NCBI GenBank assembly: GCA_001796865.1
Contig: MGNQ01000036.1
Coordinates: 1 to 32,147, forward strand
DNA: 32,147 nt
From: Chloroflexi bacterium RBG_16_56_11
Lineage (GTDB): Bacteria > Chloroflexota > Dehalococcoidia > Dehalococcoidales > RBG-16-60-22
Reading direction: 5' to 3'
Below are positions 11,187 to 19,230 of the stretch, in pieces. The position numbers were made by a program, and so were the translations under genes. Below the pieces are notes generated by a model, which saw nothing but the letters and a program-made list of their open reading frames with translations, did no database searches and was not told where the DNA came from. How positions within the stretch are numbered: the first letter of the stretch is position 1; every line of letters begins with the position of its first letter.

Positions 11187-11900
11187 TCATTCCTTCTCTT
11201 TCAAATTTTTCCATCCACTGCGAATTCTCTCAAGTAGAAGGATTCTTGAAGGGTCTCCAAGAGCATCGTCCAGCCGAGTAAAGTTTGTGCTTGAGACATA
11301 GTCTTGACCAACTCTCCAATCGATTAAATTGAACTGGCGTAGCTGAGGAGGAATCTCGCAATCGTCAATTAGAATTGGAATTATCCTTTTTCGTGCTTGT
11401 AAGGCTGCTCCAAGTTCTCTATTTACTTCCGGGCGATTAACTGATTTACTAGATAGAAGAATAATAAAATGGCTGCATGCATCCATAGCCTGATTTATGG
11501 CTTCCTGCCAGTTCTCTCCGGCTATAATATCAGCTGTGTCCTTCCAGATTGAATAACCTCGTCGTTTAAGTTCATTTTCTAAAAATGTTGCAAAGTGACC
11601 ATCCAGCCTTGCATATGAAATGAAGATTGTAGATCGCTTTGCAACATGGAAAGCGTTCATGCAGCCGGGTGATCGAGGAGGTTCTGTATCTGAAATATAC
11701 GCTTTGCCGCAACATCGGAAGACCCAGAGTTCCTTATAATCCTCCCTTGGCCCAGTATTACCGATTGAGTCTGCACCCAATGGATGATAGGAGCAGTTGA
11801 ATTCACTCCAAGGAGATTGCCGAGATGGATCAAACTCTTGGCCGCAATGGATACATTTGTCTGTGACCTTATTACTCTTCTTGTGCATAACTCTATCCAT
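11187..11900 (-). CDS. TIR-domain protein with N-terminal CHORD-like Cys/His zinc-binding pattern
   Basis: TIR: STIFISYARLDGHFATFLENELKRRGYSIWKDT...HFIILLSSKSVNRPEVNRELGAALQARKRIIPILID. N-terminus: C-x2-C...C-x2-H...CC...C-x4-H. Confidence 0.85.
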   Translation of the reverse strand: MDRVMHKKSNKVTDKCIHCGQEFDPSRQSPWSEFNCSYHPLGADSIGNTGPREDYKELWVFRCCGKAYISDTEPPRSPGCMNAFHVAKRSTIFISYARLDGHFATFLENELKRRGYSIWKDTADIIAGENWQEAINQAMDACSHFIILLSSKSVNRPEVNRELGAALQARKRIIPILIDDCEIPPQLRQFNLIDWRVGQDYVSSTNFTRLDDALGDPSRILLLERIRSGWKNLKEKE

Positions 11901-12076
11901 TTGTTTTCGATATTTCCCTCATTTAGTGCATTGTAATGCCTAATGGTTTATTTTGTCCTTTTATTCATTATTTTAAAACATTTTAGACCCCGTGCTATTA
12001 TATGTCAATGAGACACTTTTCATGGCAATAGCTTCCGTCATCCCTTTCCTGTATAATATAGCTAGAGGATATCGTT

Positions 12077-13054
12077 ATGACCGGACTTTCCGATTCTTTT
12101 CAGCGCCCCATCAACTACCTGCGTATCTCGGTGACGGACCGCTGCAACCTGCGCTGCGTCTACTGCATGCCCGAAGAGGGCGTCAGCCTGATGGCCCACC
12201 GCGACATCCTCACCTACGAAGAAATCTATACCGTGGCGAAGGTCGCCGCCGGCCTCGGCATCACCAAAATCAGGCTCACCGGCGGCGAGCCCCTCGTCAG
12301 GCTGGGACTCCCCGACCTCGTCAAGATGCTGGCCGGTATCGAGACTATCGACGATATCTCCATGACGACCAACGGCGTCCTCCTGGCGCAGCATGCCGCC
12401 GCCCTGAAAAAGGCCGGCCTGAGGCGGGGGAACGTCAGCCTTGATACCCTTAAACCGGAGAGGTTCAACCGGATTACCCGCTGCGGTACGCTTGAGGACA
12501 CCCTGGCCGGCATCGAGGCCGCCCGGTCGGCGCGACTCGACCCCGTCAAGATGAACATGGTCGTCATGGCCGGAGTCAACGACGACGAGCTGCCGGATTT
12601 CGCCGCGAAGACCATCACCGCTGGCTGGCACGTCCGCTTCATCGAGCACATGCCCGTTAGCGGTTCCGGCGACATCAAGCTTGTTTCCGTCGGCGAGATG
12701 AAAAAGCGCATTGAGTCCCTGGGTAGTCTGGAACCCTCCCGGTTAGATGTCGGCAACGGACCGGCCAGGTACTTCCGCTTTCCCGGCGCCGCCGGGACTA
12801 TCGGTTTCATCACGCCGGTCACGGAGCACTTCTGCTACCAGTGTAACCGCCTCCGCCTCACCGCCGATGGCAAGCTCCGACCCTGCCTGCTCTGCGAGGA
12901 TGAAATCGATATCCGTGAGACCCTGCGGAGCGGCACTTCCCCGGATGAGCTGAAAAGCCTTATCGAGAAGGCCATCGCCTGCAAGCCGCAAGGCCATCGC
13001 CTCGCCGAAGGCTCGGGCCGCCAGGGACGGCCCTTCTCCCAGGTGGGCGGATAA
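12077..13054 (+). CDS. moaA: GTP 3',8-cyclase MoaA
   Basis: Radical SAM CNLRCVYC, LTGGEPL, and C-terminal second cluster region FCYQCNRLRLTADGKLRPCLL; ends RPFSQVGG. Confidence 0.96.
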   Translation: MTGLSDSFQRPINYLRISVTDRCNLRCVYCMPEEGVSLMAHRDILTYEEIYTVAKVAAGLGITKIRLTGGEPLVRLGLPDLVKMLAGIETIDDISMTTNGVLLAQHAAALKKAGLRRGNVSLDTLKPERFNRITRCGTLEDTLAGIEAARSARLDPVKMNMVVMAGVNDDELPDFAAKTITAGWHVRFIEHMPVSGSGDIKLVSVGEMKKRIESLGSLEPSRLDVGNGPARYFRFPGAAGTIGFITPVTEHFCYQCNRLRLTADGKLRPCLLCEDEIDIRETLRSGTSPDELKSLIEKAIACKPQGHRLAEGSGRQGRPFSQVGG

Positions 13055-13148
13055 AAAACCAGAAATAGTATCAGTATTTAACGTAACATAAAAACGAATC
13101 AAGGCTGTCCAGCTACGATTTGTTTCCATAATAAAATAGAGGTTAATC

Positions 13149-13631
13149 ATGGTTCGCAGGAAGCTCACGCACCTCGACGAGTCCGGCCGGCCCCGCATGG
13201 TCGACGTCTCTGCCAAGCCCGATATCGCCCGTGTCGCCATTGCCCGGGGCACCGTCCGGATGAAACCGGCCACCTTCCGGCTCATCAAGTCAGGGGGCAC
13301 GGCCAAGGGCGAAGTCCTGCCCGTCGCCCAGCTCGCCGGTATCATGGCTGCCAAACGCACACCCGACCTCATTCCCTTGTGCCACCCCATTCTCCTCGCC
13401 AGCGTCAGGGTCGATTTCGACCTCGATGAAGAGGCCAGCGCCGTAGGTATTAACGCTACCGTTCAAAGCACCGGCCCCACCGGCGTCGAGATGGAGGCGC
13501 TGACGGCGGTCTCCGTGGCGGCCCTCACGATTTACGATATGTGTAAGGCCGTCGACCGCGGCATGAAGATTGAGAACGTGCGTCTCGTACACAAAAGTGG
13601 CGGCAAAAGCGGCACCATAAATCTTGAATAA
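13149..13631 (+). CDS. moaC: Cyclic pyranopterin monophosphate synthase MoaC
   Basis: [65 protein letters not shown]. Confidence 0.97.
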   Translation: MVRRKLTHLDESGRPRMVDVSAKPDIARVAIARGTVRMKPATFRLIKSGGTAKGEVLPVAQLAGIMAAKRTPDLIPLCHPILLASVRVDFDLDEEASAVGINATVQSTGPTGVEMEALTAVSVAALTIYDMCKAVDRGMKIENVRLVHKSGGKSGTINLE

Positions 13632-13653
13632 TACCAGTTTATTGTTGTATACT
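13624..13653 (+). promoter_or_regulatory. Candidate promoter for dnaN
   Basis: TTGAAT (13624-13629), 18 bp, TATACT (13648-13653), 30 bp before the dnaN ATG. Confidence 0.4.
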
Positions 13654-13682
13654 AGTCCACCACTGATTTTTGGGGGTGCAGC

Positions 13683-14834
13683 ATGAAACTTTCGTGCCTT
13701 CAGGAAAACTTCAACCGCGGCCTCAATATCGTCGGACGGGCCGTTGCGACCAGGACAACCCTGCCGATTACCAATAATGTCATGCTGGCAACCGATGGCG
13801 GCAGGCTAAAGCTCGTGGCCACCAACCTCGAAATGGCGATAAGTTGCTGGATCGGGGCTAAAGTCGAGGAGGAAGGCGCTATTACCGTGCCCGCCCGGCT
13901 CTTGACCGAGTTCGTCAGCTCCCTCCCCGGCGATACCGTCAGTATCCAGCTTTCTCCGCAGACCAAGACGCTGGGACTCAAGTGCGCCCGCTTCGAGGCT
14001 CGCATCAGCGGCATGGATGCCAAAGAGTTCCCCCCTATTCCCAGTGTTGACGACGGTATCGGTACCGGCGTTGAAATCGCTGCCCTGCGTCAGGGAATCA
14101 ATCAGGTTGTTTTCGCGGCAGCTACAGAAGAGTCACGTCCGGTGCTCACGGGCGTCAGCACGCGTTTTGAAGGCAATACTCTGACACTGGCGGCAGCCGA
14201 TGGCTTTCGACTGGCCGTCTTCCAGCTGCCCGTCGCTGAACCCGTCGGCCAGAAGGTCGAGGTCATCATCCCCGCCAGGACCCTGGCCGAACTGAACCGG
14301 CTCATGGCTGACCAGGAGGACAAGGTCGCTATCACCCTCAATCCTACCAAGAGCCAGGTGCTCTTCCGGCTGAAGAACAAAGAAATAAATGTCGATATCG
14401 AGCTGGTATCACAGCTCGTCCAGGGCACTTTCCCCAACTACGCGCAGCTTATCCCCAAGAGCTATAATACGCGGGTAATCGTCGGCAAAGATGAATTCCT
14501 GCGTGCCACCAAGACCGCTTCCATATTTGCCAGGGACGGCAGTGGTATTGTCCGGTTGGTGGTAACCCCCGGCGGTGAAGTCACTCCCGGTAAAATCGCC
14601 GTTTCCGCCCGCTCGGAAGAAATCGGCGACGACGTGGGGGAAATTGACGCCACCGTGGAAGGCAGCGAAGCCAAGATAGCTTTTAACGGTAAGTATCTGA
14701 CGGATGTCCTGAGCGTACTGCATGAGGCCCAGGTGGCCTTAGAGACCACCAATCCATCGAGCCCCGGCCTCATCCGCCCGGTCGGTACGGACAACTACAC
14801 GCATGTCGTCATGCCGATGTTCGTGCAGTGGTGA
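13683..14834 (+). CDS. dnaN: DNA polymerase III beta subunit (sliding clamp)
   Basis: MKLSCLQENFNRGLNIVGRAVATRTTLPITNNVML, LAAADGFRLAVFQLPV, C-terminus HVVMPMFVQW. Confidence 0.96.
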   Translation: MKLSCLQENFNRGLNIVGRAVATRTTLPITNNVMLATDGGRLKLVATNLEMAISCWIGAKVEEEGAITVPARLLTEFVSSLPGDTVSIQLSPQTKTLGLKCARFEARISGMDAKEFPPIPSVDDGIGTGVEIAALRQGINQVVFAAATEESRPVLTGVSTRFEGNTLTLAAADGFRLAVFQLPVAEPVGQKVEVIIPARTLAELNRLMADQEDKVAITLNPTKSQVLFRLKNKEINVDIELVSQLVQGTFPNYAQLIPKSYNTRVIVGKDEFLRATKTASIFARDGSGIVRLVVTPGGEVTPGKIAVSARSEEIGDDVGEIDATVEGSEAKIAFNGKYLTDVLSVLHEAQVALETTNPSSPGLIRPVGTDNYTHVVMPMFVQW

Positions 14835-14944
14835 TTGAATTTTTATCGGCCAATTCCGACCGTATCAAGCTTTCCTGTTCCCTGATTATTTCAGTCGTTA
14901 AAGTGCCGGTCAATTGATGTTTACCTGGCAGGGCGACTACTTCG

Positions 14945-14980
14945 GTCTTGAAAAGATTTAGCACCCGATTTTTTCAAGAC
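14945..14980. repeat. Perfect 10 bp inverted repeat (GTCTTGAAAA-N16-TTTTCAAGAC)
   Basis: Arms at 14945-14954 and 14971-14980 in the long dnaN-downstream intergenic region. Confidence 0.6.
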
Positions 14981-15069
14981 TACAACTGGCCTGGCGGCAA
15001 GTGTCACCACTATCTAAACGTTGTCTTTGTTCGGAGTTGGGTGTTTTTCCGGGTGAACCGTGAATGATC

Positions 15070-15212
15070 CCATTTGCCAAATTGCTCCACGGCATCTTTA
15101 CGTATATCGCAGATCGCCGTCAATTTTACAAAATCGGGAAACTGACGATAGGCAGCCAGATGATACCAGGCAATACTCCCGTCCCGACTAATCCCACATT
15201 CAAAGCTTCATG
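15070..15212 (-). pseudogene. Degraded N-terminus of a Gfo/Idh/MocA-family oxidoreductase
   Basis: Two minus-strand frames join as (ATG..)ALNVGLVGTG / SIAWYHLAAYRQFPDFVKLTAICDIRKDAVEQFGK, the Rossmann start of Gfo/Idh/MocA. Needs frameshifts near the start codon and after GTG. Confidence 0.65.
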
Positions 15213-15505
15213 ATCAACAACCTCCCCAAAGGAAAACAACAGGGATTTGTCTCAGAGTGATATGCGAACGGATTTGATTATAGGTCATCAAGAAACCAAA
15301 CACAAGAAAGGCAGACTTCACCTGAGATCTCTAAACTAAAGATCCAGTGGATATGTTAATCCTCCATAGTGTGCTCAATAAAATCAACAGGCCTTACGGT
15401 ATTCAGGTCTGAAAGCAAGTTTGAATCGTGTATTCTGCCGAATAGCAGCCCCCCTGATTACCTGTTATACTATCTGGAAATATGTGTTTAATCAAGGAGA
15501 ACAAG

Positions 15506-15838
15506 ATGAGAATCAATAAGTATATGGAGGTGGTAGGGTCTGGGCCGAAGCCAAGGAAGGAAAAGGAATACAACGACTGGTATCATAAGCATATCACCGA
15601 CCTTTTCGCGTTCGGAGGGCTGAAGAGGGTAAGCCGCAGCAAGCTCTATAAACCGCTGGTTGAACCCGGGCCTCTGTACCTGACGATTTACGAATTCGAT
15701 GCTCCGGAGGACCTGGTTGCTTTTTACGAACATCACCTGATGGCGGATGCCAAGATACATTTCGAGCAAGAAGCCCCTAAGTCGGTAGAACTATACTGGG
15801 CGGGCTTCTACGAGCCAGTGGAAACACTGGAGAAATAG
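15506..15838 (+). CDS. Small dimeric alpha-beta-barrel protein (EthD-like)
   Basis: 110 aa, 'KEKEYNDWYHKHITDLFAFGGLKRVSRSKLY...PLYLTIYEF'. Homologous in layout to the minus-strand protein at 17186-17542. Confidence 0.65.
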   Translation: MRINKYMEVVGSGPKPRKEKEYNDWYHKHITDLFAFGGLKRVSRSKLYKPLVEPGPLYLTIYEFDAPEDLVAFYEHHLMADAKIHFEQEAPKSVELYWAGFYEPVETLEK

Positions 15839-15894
15839 TAGCGGTTCACATACGACTGCACTCTGCCCGGATGTGCCCAACTACAGTATCCTCT

Positions 15895-16473
15895 CTATTT
15901 AAGCGGCTTCATTTTTTCGGGCCGGGGGCCTGCGGCTTCTGGCCAATGCATTTTCGCTTCAATACCTTCATCTTCATAACCTGCGTCGACAAAAAGCATT
16001 CTCTTCAGGTCTTCTTTTGACACAAGGTCTTTACGGGATTTTTCAGTACGTATGGTTGATTGATTAATCTCAATCATTAGAAAAGGCCTGGTAACTTTTA
16101 AAATTCTCCACGGTGCATGTACAAAACCAGCGGGTATGCAAACTATCGTGGACCGGTTAAAAACATATTTTTCCAATTCCTCGCCCATACACATTTCTAT
16201 CTCAGCACCCAGATCAAACGGGTGGTCCGGGTCCGTCCCCAGGTGTATGAGGAGCTCAGGGTATTTATGGGTATGCGGACCATGCATTATTTCACCCCAT
16301 TTTTTGGTACCATAGGCGCCGTAAGGTTTATCGCCTACCCAGTAAATGTTATAGTCGTTGCATCCCTCAAATGTCTTGCCGTTAATAAAACCGATAGCGG
16401 CATAGGTCCTCTGGGCCTGTACTTCCGGGTCCACGCCCGATATAAATAAGTGCTCATATTTTCTTTTTGCCAT
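15895..16473 (-). CDS. Cupin-like protein, paralog 1
   Basis: HGPHTHKYPELLIHLGTDPDHPFDLGAEIEMCMGEELEKYV...IPAGFVHAPW: HxHx3-E plus PxGxxH, a cupin-type metal site. Confidence 0.75.
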   Translation of the reverse strand: MAKRKYEHLFISGVDPEVQAQRTYAAIGFINGKTFEGCNDYNIYWVGDKPYGAYGTKKWGEIMHGPHTHKYPELLIHLGTDPDHPFDLGAEIEMCMGEELEKYVFNRSTIVCIPAGFVHAPWRILKVTRPFLMIEINQSTIRTEKSRKDLVSKEDLKRMLFVDAGYEDEGIEAKMHWPEAAGPRPEKMKPLK

Positions 16474-16539
16474 TTTACTCGATCCTCCCGATTTATCTCG
16501 TATAATCTAAAGTTTGAAAACCGTTCGGAGCCTGTTTCT

Positions 16540-17088
16540 CTACCATTCTCCCTTGATGCCTTTAGGTGTGGTAATAATCCTTTCCGGACTGGAGTATCCC
16601 TGGTCGATATACATCATTTTTTCATTTTCTTCTTTGGATATGAGTTCGGGATGGGCGAGTTCTGTGTGATCGGTCTCCTGCATTACCGTCACGATCGCAA
16701 ATGGCCTGGTTACCTTCTTGATTACCCATGGACTGTGGATAAAACCGGCGGGAAGGTACACCAGACATGAAGTGGTGATAACGTGTTTTTCGAGCTCGGG
16801 GCCCAGATAGAACCATATCTCGCCGCCGAGGTCCATCGGGTCATCCGGGTTGGTGCCGATGTGAATGACCGCTTCGGGTGATTTATGCTCGTGCGGGCCG
16901 TGCCCCATATCTTGCCATGTCTTCAAACCGGTGACGTTCCTGGGGGACTGGAACACCCAGTGAACATGATATTGATGAGAGCCTTTGAATTTCTCATCGT
17001 TAACCCAGGCGACCTTGACGCCGCTGCTGGGCGGGTCTCCGGGTTGCGGACCGGAGATGACGTATTTATCGTATTTGTTTGTTCCCAT
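16540..17088 (-). CDS. Cupin-like protein, paralog 2
   Basis: HGPHEHKSPEAVIHIGTNPDDPMDLGGEIWFYLGPELEKHV...LPAGFIHSPWVIKKVTRPF; clearly homologous to 15895-16473. Confidence 0.75.
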   Translation of the reverse strand: MGTNKYDKYVISGPQPGDPPSSGVKVAWVNDEKFKGSHQYHVHWVFQSPRNVTGLKTWQDMGHGPHEHKSPEAVIHIGTNPDDPMDLGGEIWFYLGPELEKHVITTSCLVYLPAGFIHSPWVIKKVTRPFAIVTVMQETDHTELAHPELISKEENEKMMYIDQGYSSPERIITTPKGIKGEW

Positions 17089-17185
17089 TATCTACCTTCC
17101 TTAAAATAGATTCTTGTTCCGGTTTACCGTTTTTACTTTTTTGAGCACTTCGAATGTATATTGACGCATGCCCGGACTGTTTACA

Positions 17186-17542
17186 CTATTTCTTCGTTTT
17201 TTTGGCCTTTTTTCCTTTCATAATCTGTTTGTACATCCGGGGGACATTAGGGGGATCGAATACGGGAAGGTCGCTGAATCGGCCTTCTTTCATGGTCCAC
17301 AATCCCTGTTTCCTGACATTAGCATCGAATTCTTCGAGATTATCGGTCTCCAGTTCATACAAAGCCATATATTTCCGTTGAACGTCTTCCTTCTTTTCAC
17401 AGCCCACCCAGCGCGTGGCTCTTATCATACCAGGGACTCCCAGCATATCCGGGATGTGCATATTGCTGTACCAGTCGTTGAACTCTTTTTCCCGGGCGGG
17501 GTCTTTACAATCACTGAAAACCACACACAAATACCTGGTCAT
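17186..17542 (-). CDS. Small dimeric alpha-beta-barrel protein (EthD-like)
   Basis: 118 aa, 'AREKEFNDWYSNMHIPDMLGVPGMIRATRWVGCEKKEDVQRKYMALYELE'. Confidence 0.65.
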   Translation of the reverse strand: MTRYLCVVFSDCKDPAREKEFNDWYSNMHIPDMLGVPGMIRATRWVGCEKKEDVQRKYMALYELETDNLEEFDANVRKQGLWTMKEGRFSDLPVFDPPNVPRMYKQIMKGKKAKKTKK

Positions 17543-17577
17543 TTTGGTCCCTCCTGATTAGAAGAAAATCCGTTTTT

Positions 17578-17760
17578 CTATAATACTCCACGCCGTCCAG
17601 GATCGAGGGCATCTCTCAGACCGTCTCCTACCATATTGAATGCAAATACCACCAGCATAGTGGCCACTCCGGGCGCAACAGTAAGTAAAGGAATTGTCCT
17701 CAGAAAACGATAGCCATCATTGACCCTGGCACCCCAGGATGCCGCCGGCCCCGCATAGTA
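17578..17760 (-). pseudogene. Relic of an ABC transporter permease C-terminus (DppC/OppC type)
   Basis: Hand translation of the minus strand: YYAGPAASWGARVNDGYRFLRTIPLLTVAPGVATMLVVFAFNMVGDGLRDALDPGRRGVL*. Matches the conserved DppC tail (SWGxxxNxG...GDGLRDALDP). No upstream permease sequence. Confidence 0.85.
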
Positions 17761-17810
17761 AAAAAGGTGAGTAAATAGTTAGTGCCTTTCCTTCGAAACA
17801 AAATAATAGT

Positions 17811-17829
17811 AATTCCAAAAATTGGAATT
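17811..17829. promoter_or_regulatory. Perfect palindrome AATTCCAA-AAA-TTGGAATT, candidate IclR operator
   Basis: 8 bp arms separated by 3 bp, between the divergent cupin/EthD block and the iclR-type gene. Confidence 0.55.
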
Positions 17830-17976
17830 TAATTATGATTTTCCTGATAATATATTAATATCCAGTTCCTGTCAAGTCCTTTCCAAATACTTTACAACCG
17901 CCGATAATAGGTGCTAGACTTATCCCAAAAAATACAATCAATGGAATTCTATTTTATTTTGTAGGAAATATCCGCA

Positions 17977-18726
17977 GTGAAAATTATCAATAAAGCTTTC
18001 AGCATCCTGGAACTGTTTCTGGACCACGGAAGTGAACTGGCGTTGGATGATATTTCTCGCTTGTCGGGATTGAATAAGCCGACTGCAAGGAGAATAGCCC
18101 TGGCTCTGGTTGAATGCGGTTATCTCAGACAGCCAAAAAAACGCGGCAAATATTCTCTTGGCATGAAATTCCTGGATTTCAGCGGCTTTATTAAGATGAA
18201 CAATAACGTTTTACGCATAACCGCTCCTCACTTGATGGATCTGAAACAACAGGTAAATGAGTCGGTTACCATAGCTTTATGGGACGGAACGAAAACAGCC
18301 CTCTGCCAGTCATTTCTCGCCGACCATCCGCTAACGGTAGTTCCCGATGAAGGTACCAGACTGGTGTTACACGCTACCAGCGTCGGCAAGGCCATTCTCG
18401 CCGAATTGACGGACGGAGAATTGAATAGATATGTTGATAATCATCTGGCTCAGTATACTCCCAATACCATTACCGATATTAACGATTTGAAAAAACACCT
18501 GATGATAGTCAAACAGGAAGGCGTTGCCTTCGATGATGAAGAATATGACGCTGGCATTCGCGGTATCGCGGCGCCTTTAAAAAACGGAGAGGGAAACGTT
18601 GTCGGATCTGTCGGCATCTTAGGCCCTACCGTCCGCCTTACACGCGCAAGAGTCAGGGAATGTGTACCTGTTATAAAAAAAAGCGCCCTGGATATATCCA
18701 GAGAGCTGGGATATTCCGGCGAATAA
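17977..18726 (+). CDS. IclR-family transcriptional regulator
   Basis: N-terminal wHTH (AFSILELFLDHGSELALDDISRLSGLNKPTARRIALALVECGYL) and IclR effector domain (LHATSVGKAILAEL...GIRGIAAPLKNGEGNVVGSVGILGPTVRL). GTG start. Confidence 0.93.
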   Translation: MKIINKAFSILELFLDHGSELALDDISRLSGLNKPTARRIALALVECGYLRQPKKRGKYSLGMKFLDFSGFIKMNNNVLRITAPHLMDLKQQVNESVTIALWDGTKTALCQSFLADHPLTVVPDEGTRLVLHATSVGKAILAELTDGELNRYVDNHLAQYTPNTITDINDLKKHLMIVKQEGVAFDDEEYDAGIRGIAAPLKNGEGNVVGSVGILGPTVRLTRARVRECVPVIKKSALDISRELGYSGE

Positions 18727-18757
18727 TTTAAAAAAAAGAACTCAGAAAGGAAAGAGA

Positions 18758-19195
18758 ATGGCCCAACAGAAGAAGTACGGGAAATACATTGTCGATGCAC
18801 CCATAATGCAATCGGTCATGTTCCCCCAAATCACCGCACCGCAGATAAACGTCTTCGGCGGAGAACACCTCGGCGGCATTCAGTTCACGATGAATTGGTC
18901 GTATTTGACCGAGCCTTTCGTGATGGTGGACAGTTCTCATTCCCATGAATTCGACCAGGTTATCTGCTTCATCGGAGGAAATCCTTTAAATATCAGGGAG
19001 TTCGGCGGCGAGGTTGAATTCTACTTCGGCGAGGAGAAAGAAAAGCACATCATTACCAGTCCGTCATATATCTGTGTACCCCGGGGGCTGATACACGGTC
19101 CGTTAATCGTTAAAAGCATTAAAAAGCCAATTGTTTACATGGATTTCCCGCTGACGGCCCGGTATCTCAAAAAGAATGCCAGCGAGAAAAAATAG
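18758..19195 (+). CDS. Cupin-like protein, paralog 3 (shorter)
   Basis: SHSHEFDQVICFIGGNPLNIREFGGEVEFYFGEEKEKHIITSPSYICVPRGLIHGPLIVKSIKKP aligns with paralogs 1 and 2. Confidence 0.7.
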   Translation: MAQQKKYGKYIVDAPIMQSVMFPQITAPQINVFGGEHLGGIQFTMNWSYLTEPFVMVDSSHSHEFDQVICFIGGNPLNIREFGGEVEFYFGEEKEKHIITSPSYICVPRGLIHGPLIVKSIKKPIVYMDFPLTARYLKKNASEKK

Positions 19196-19230
19196 TCCCT
19201 GCCGAAACTTTACCAAAGAGGAGGCAATCC

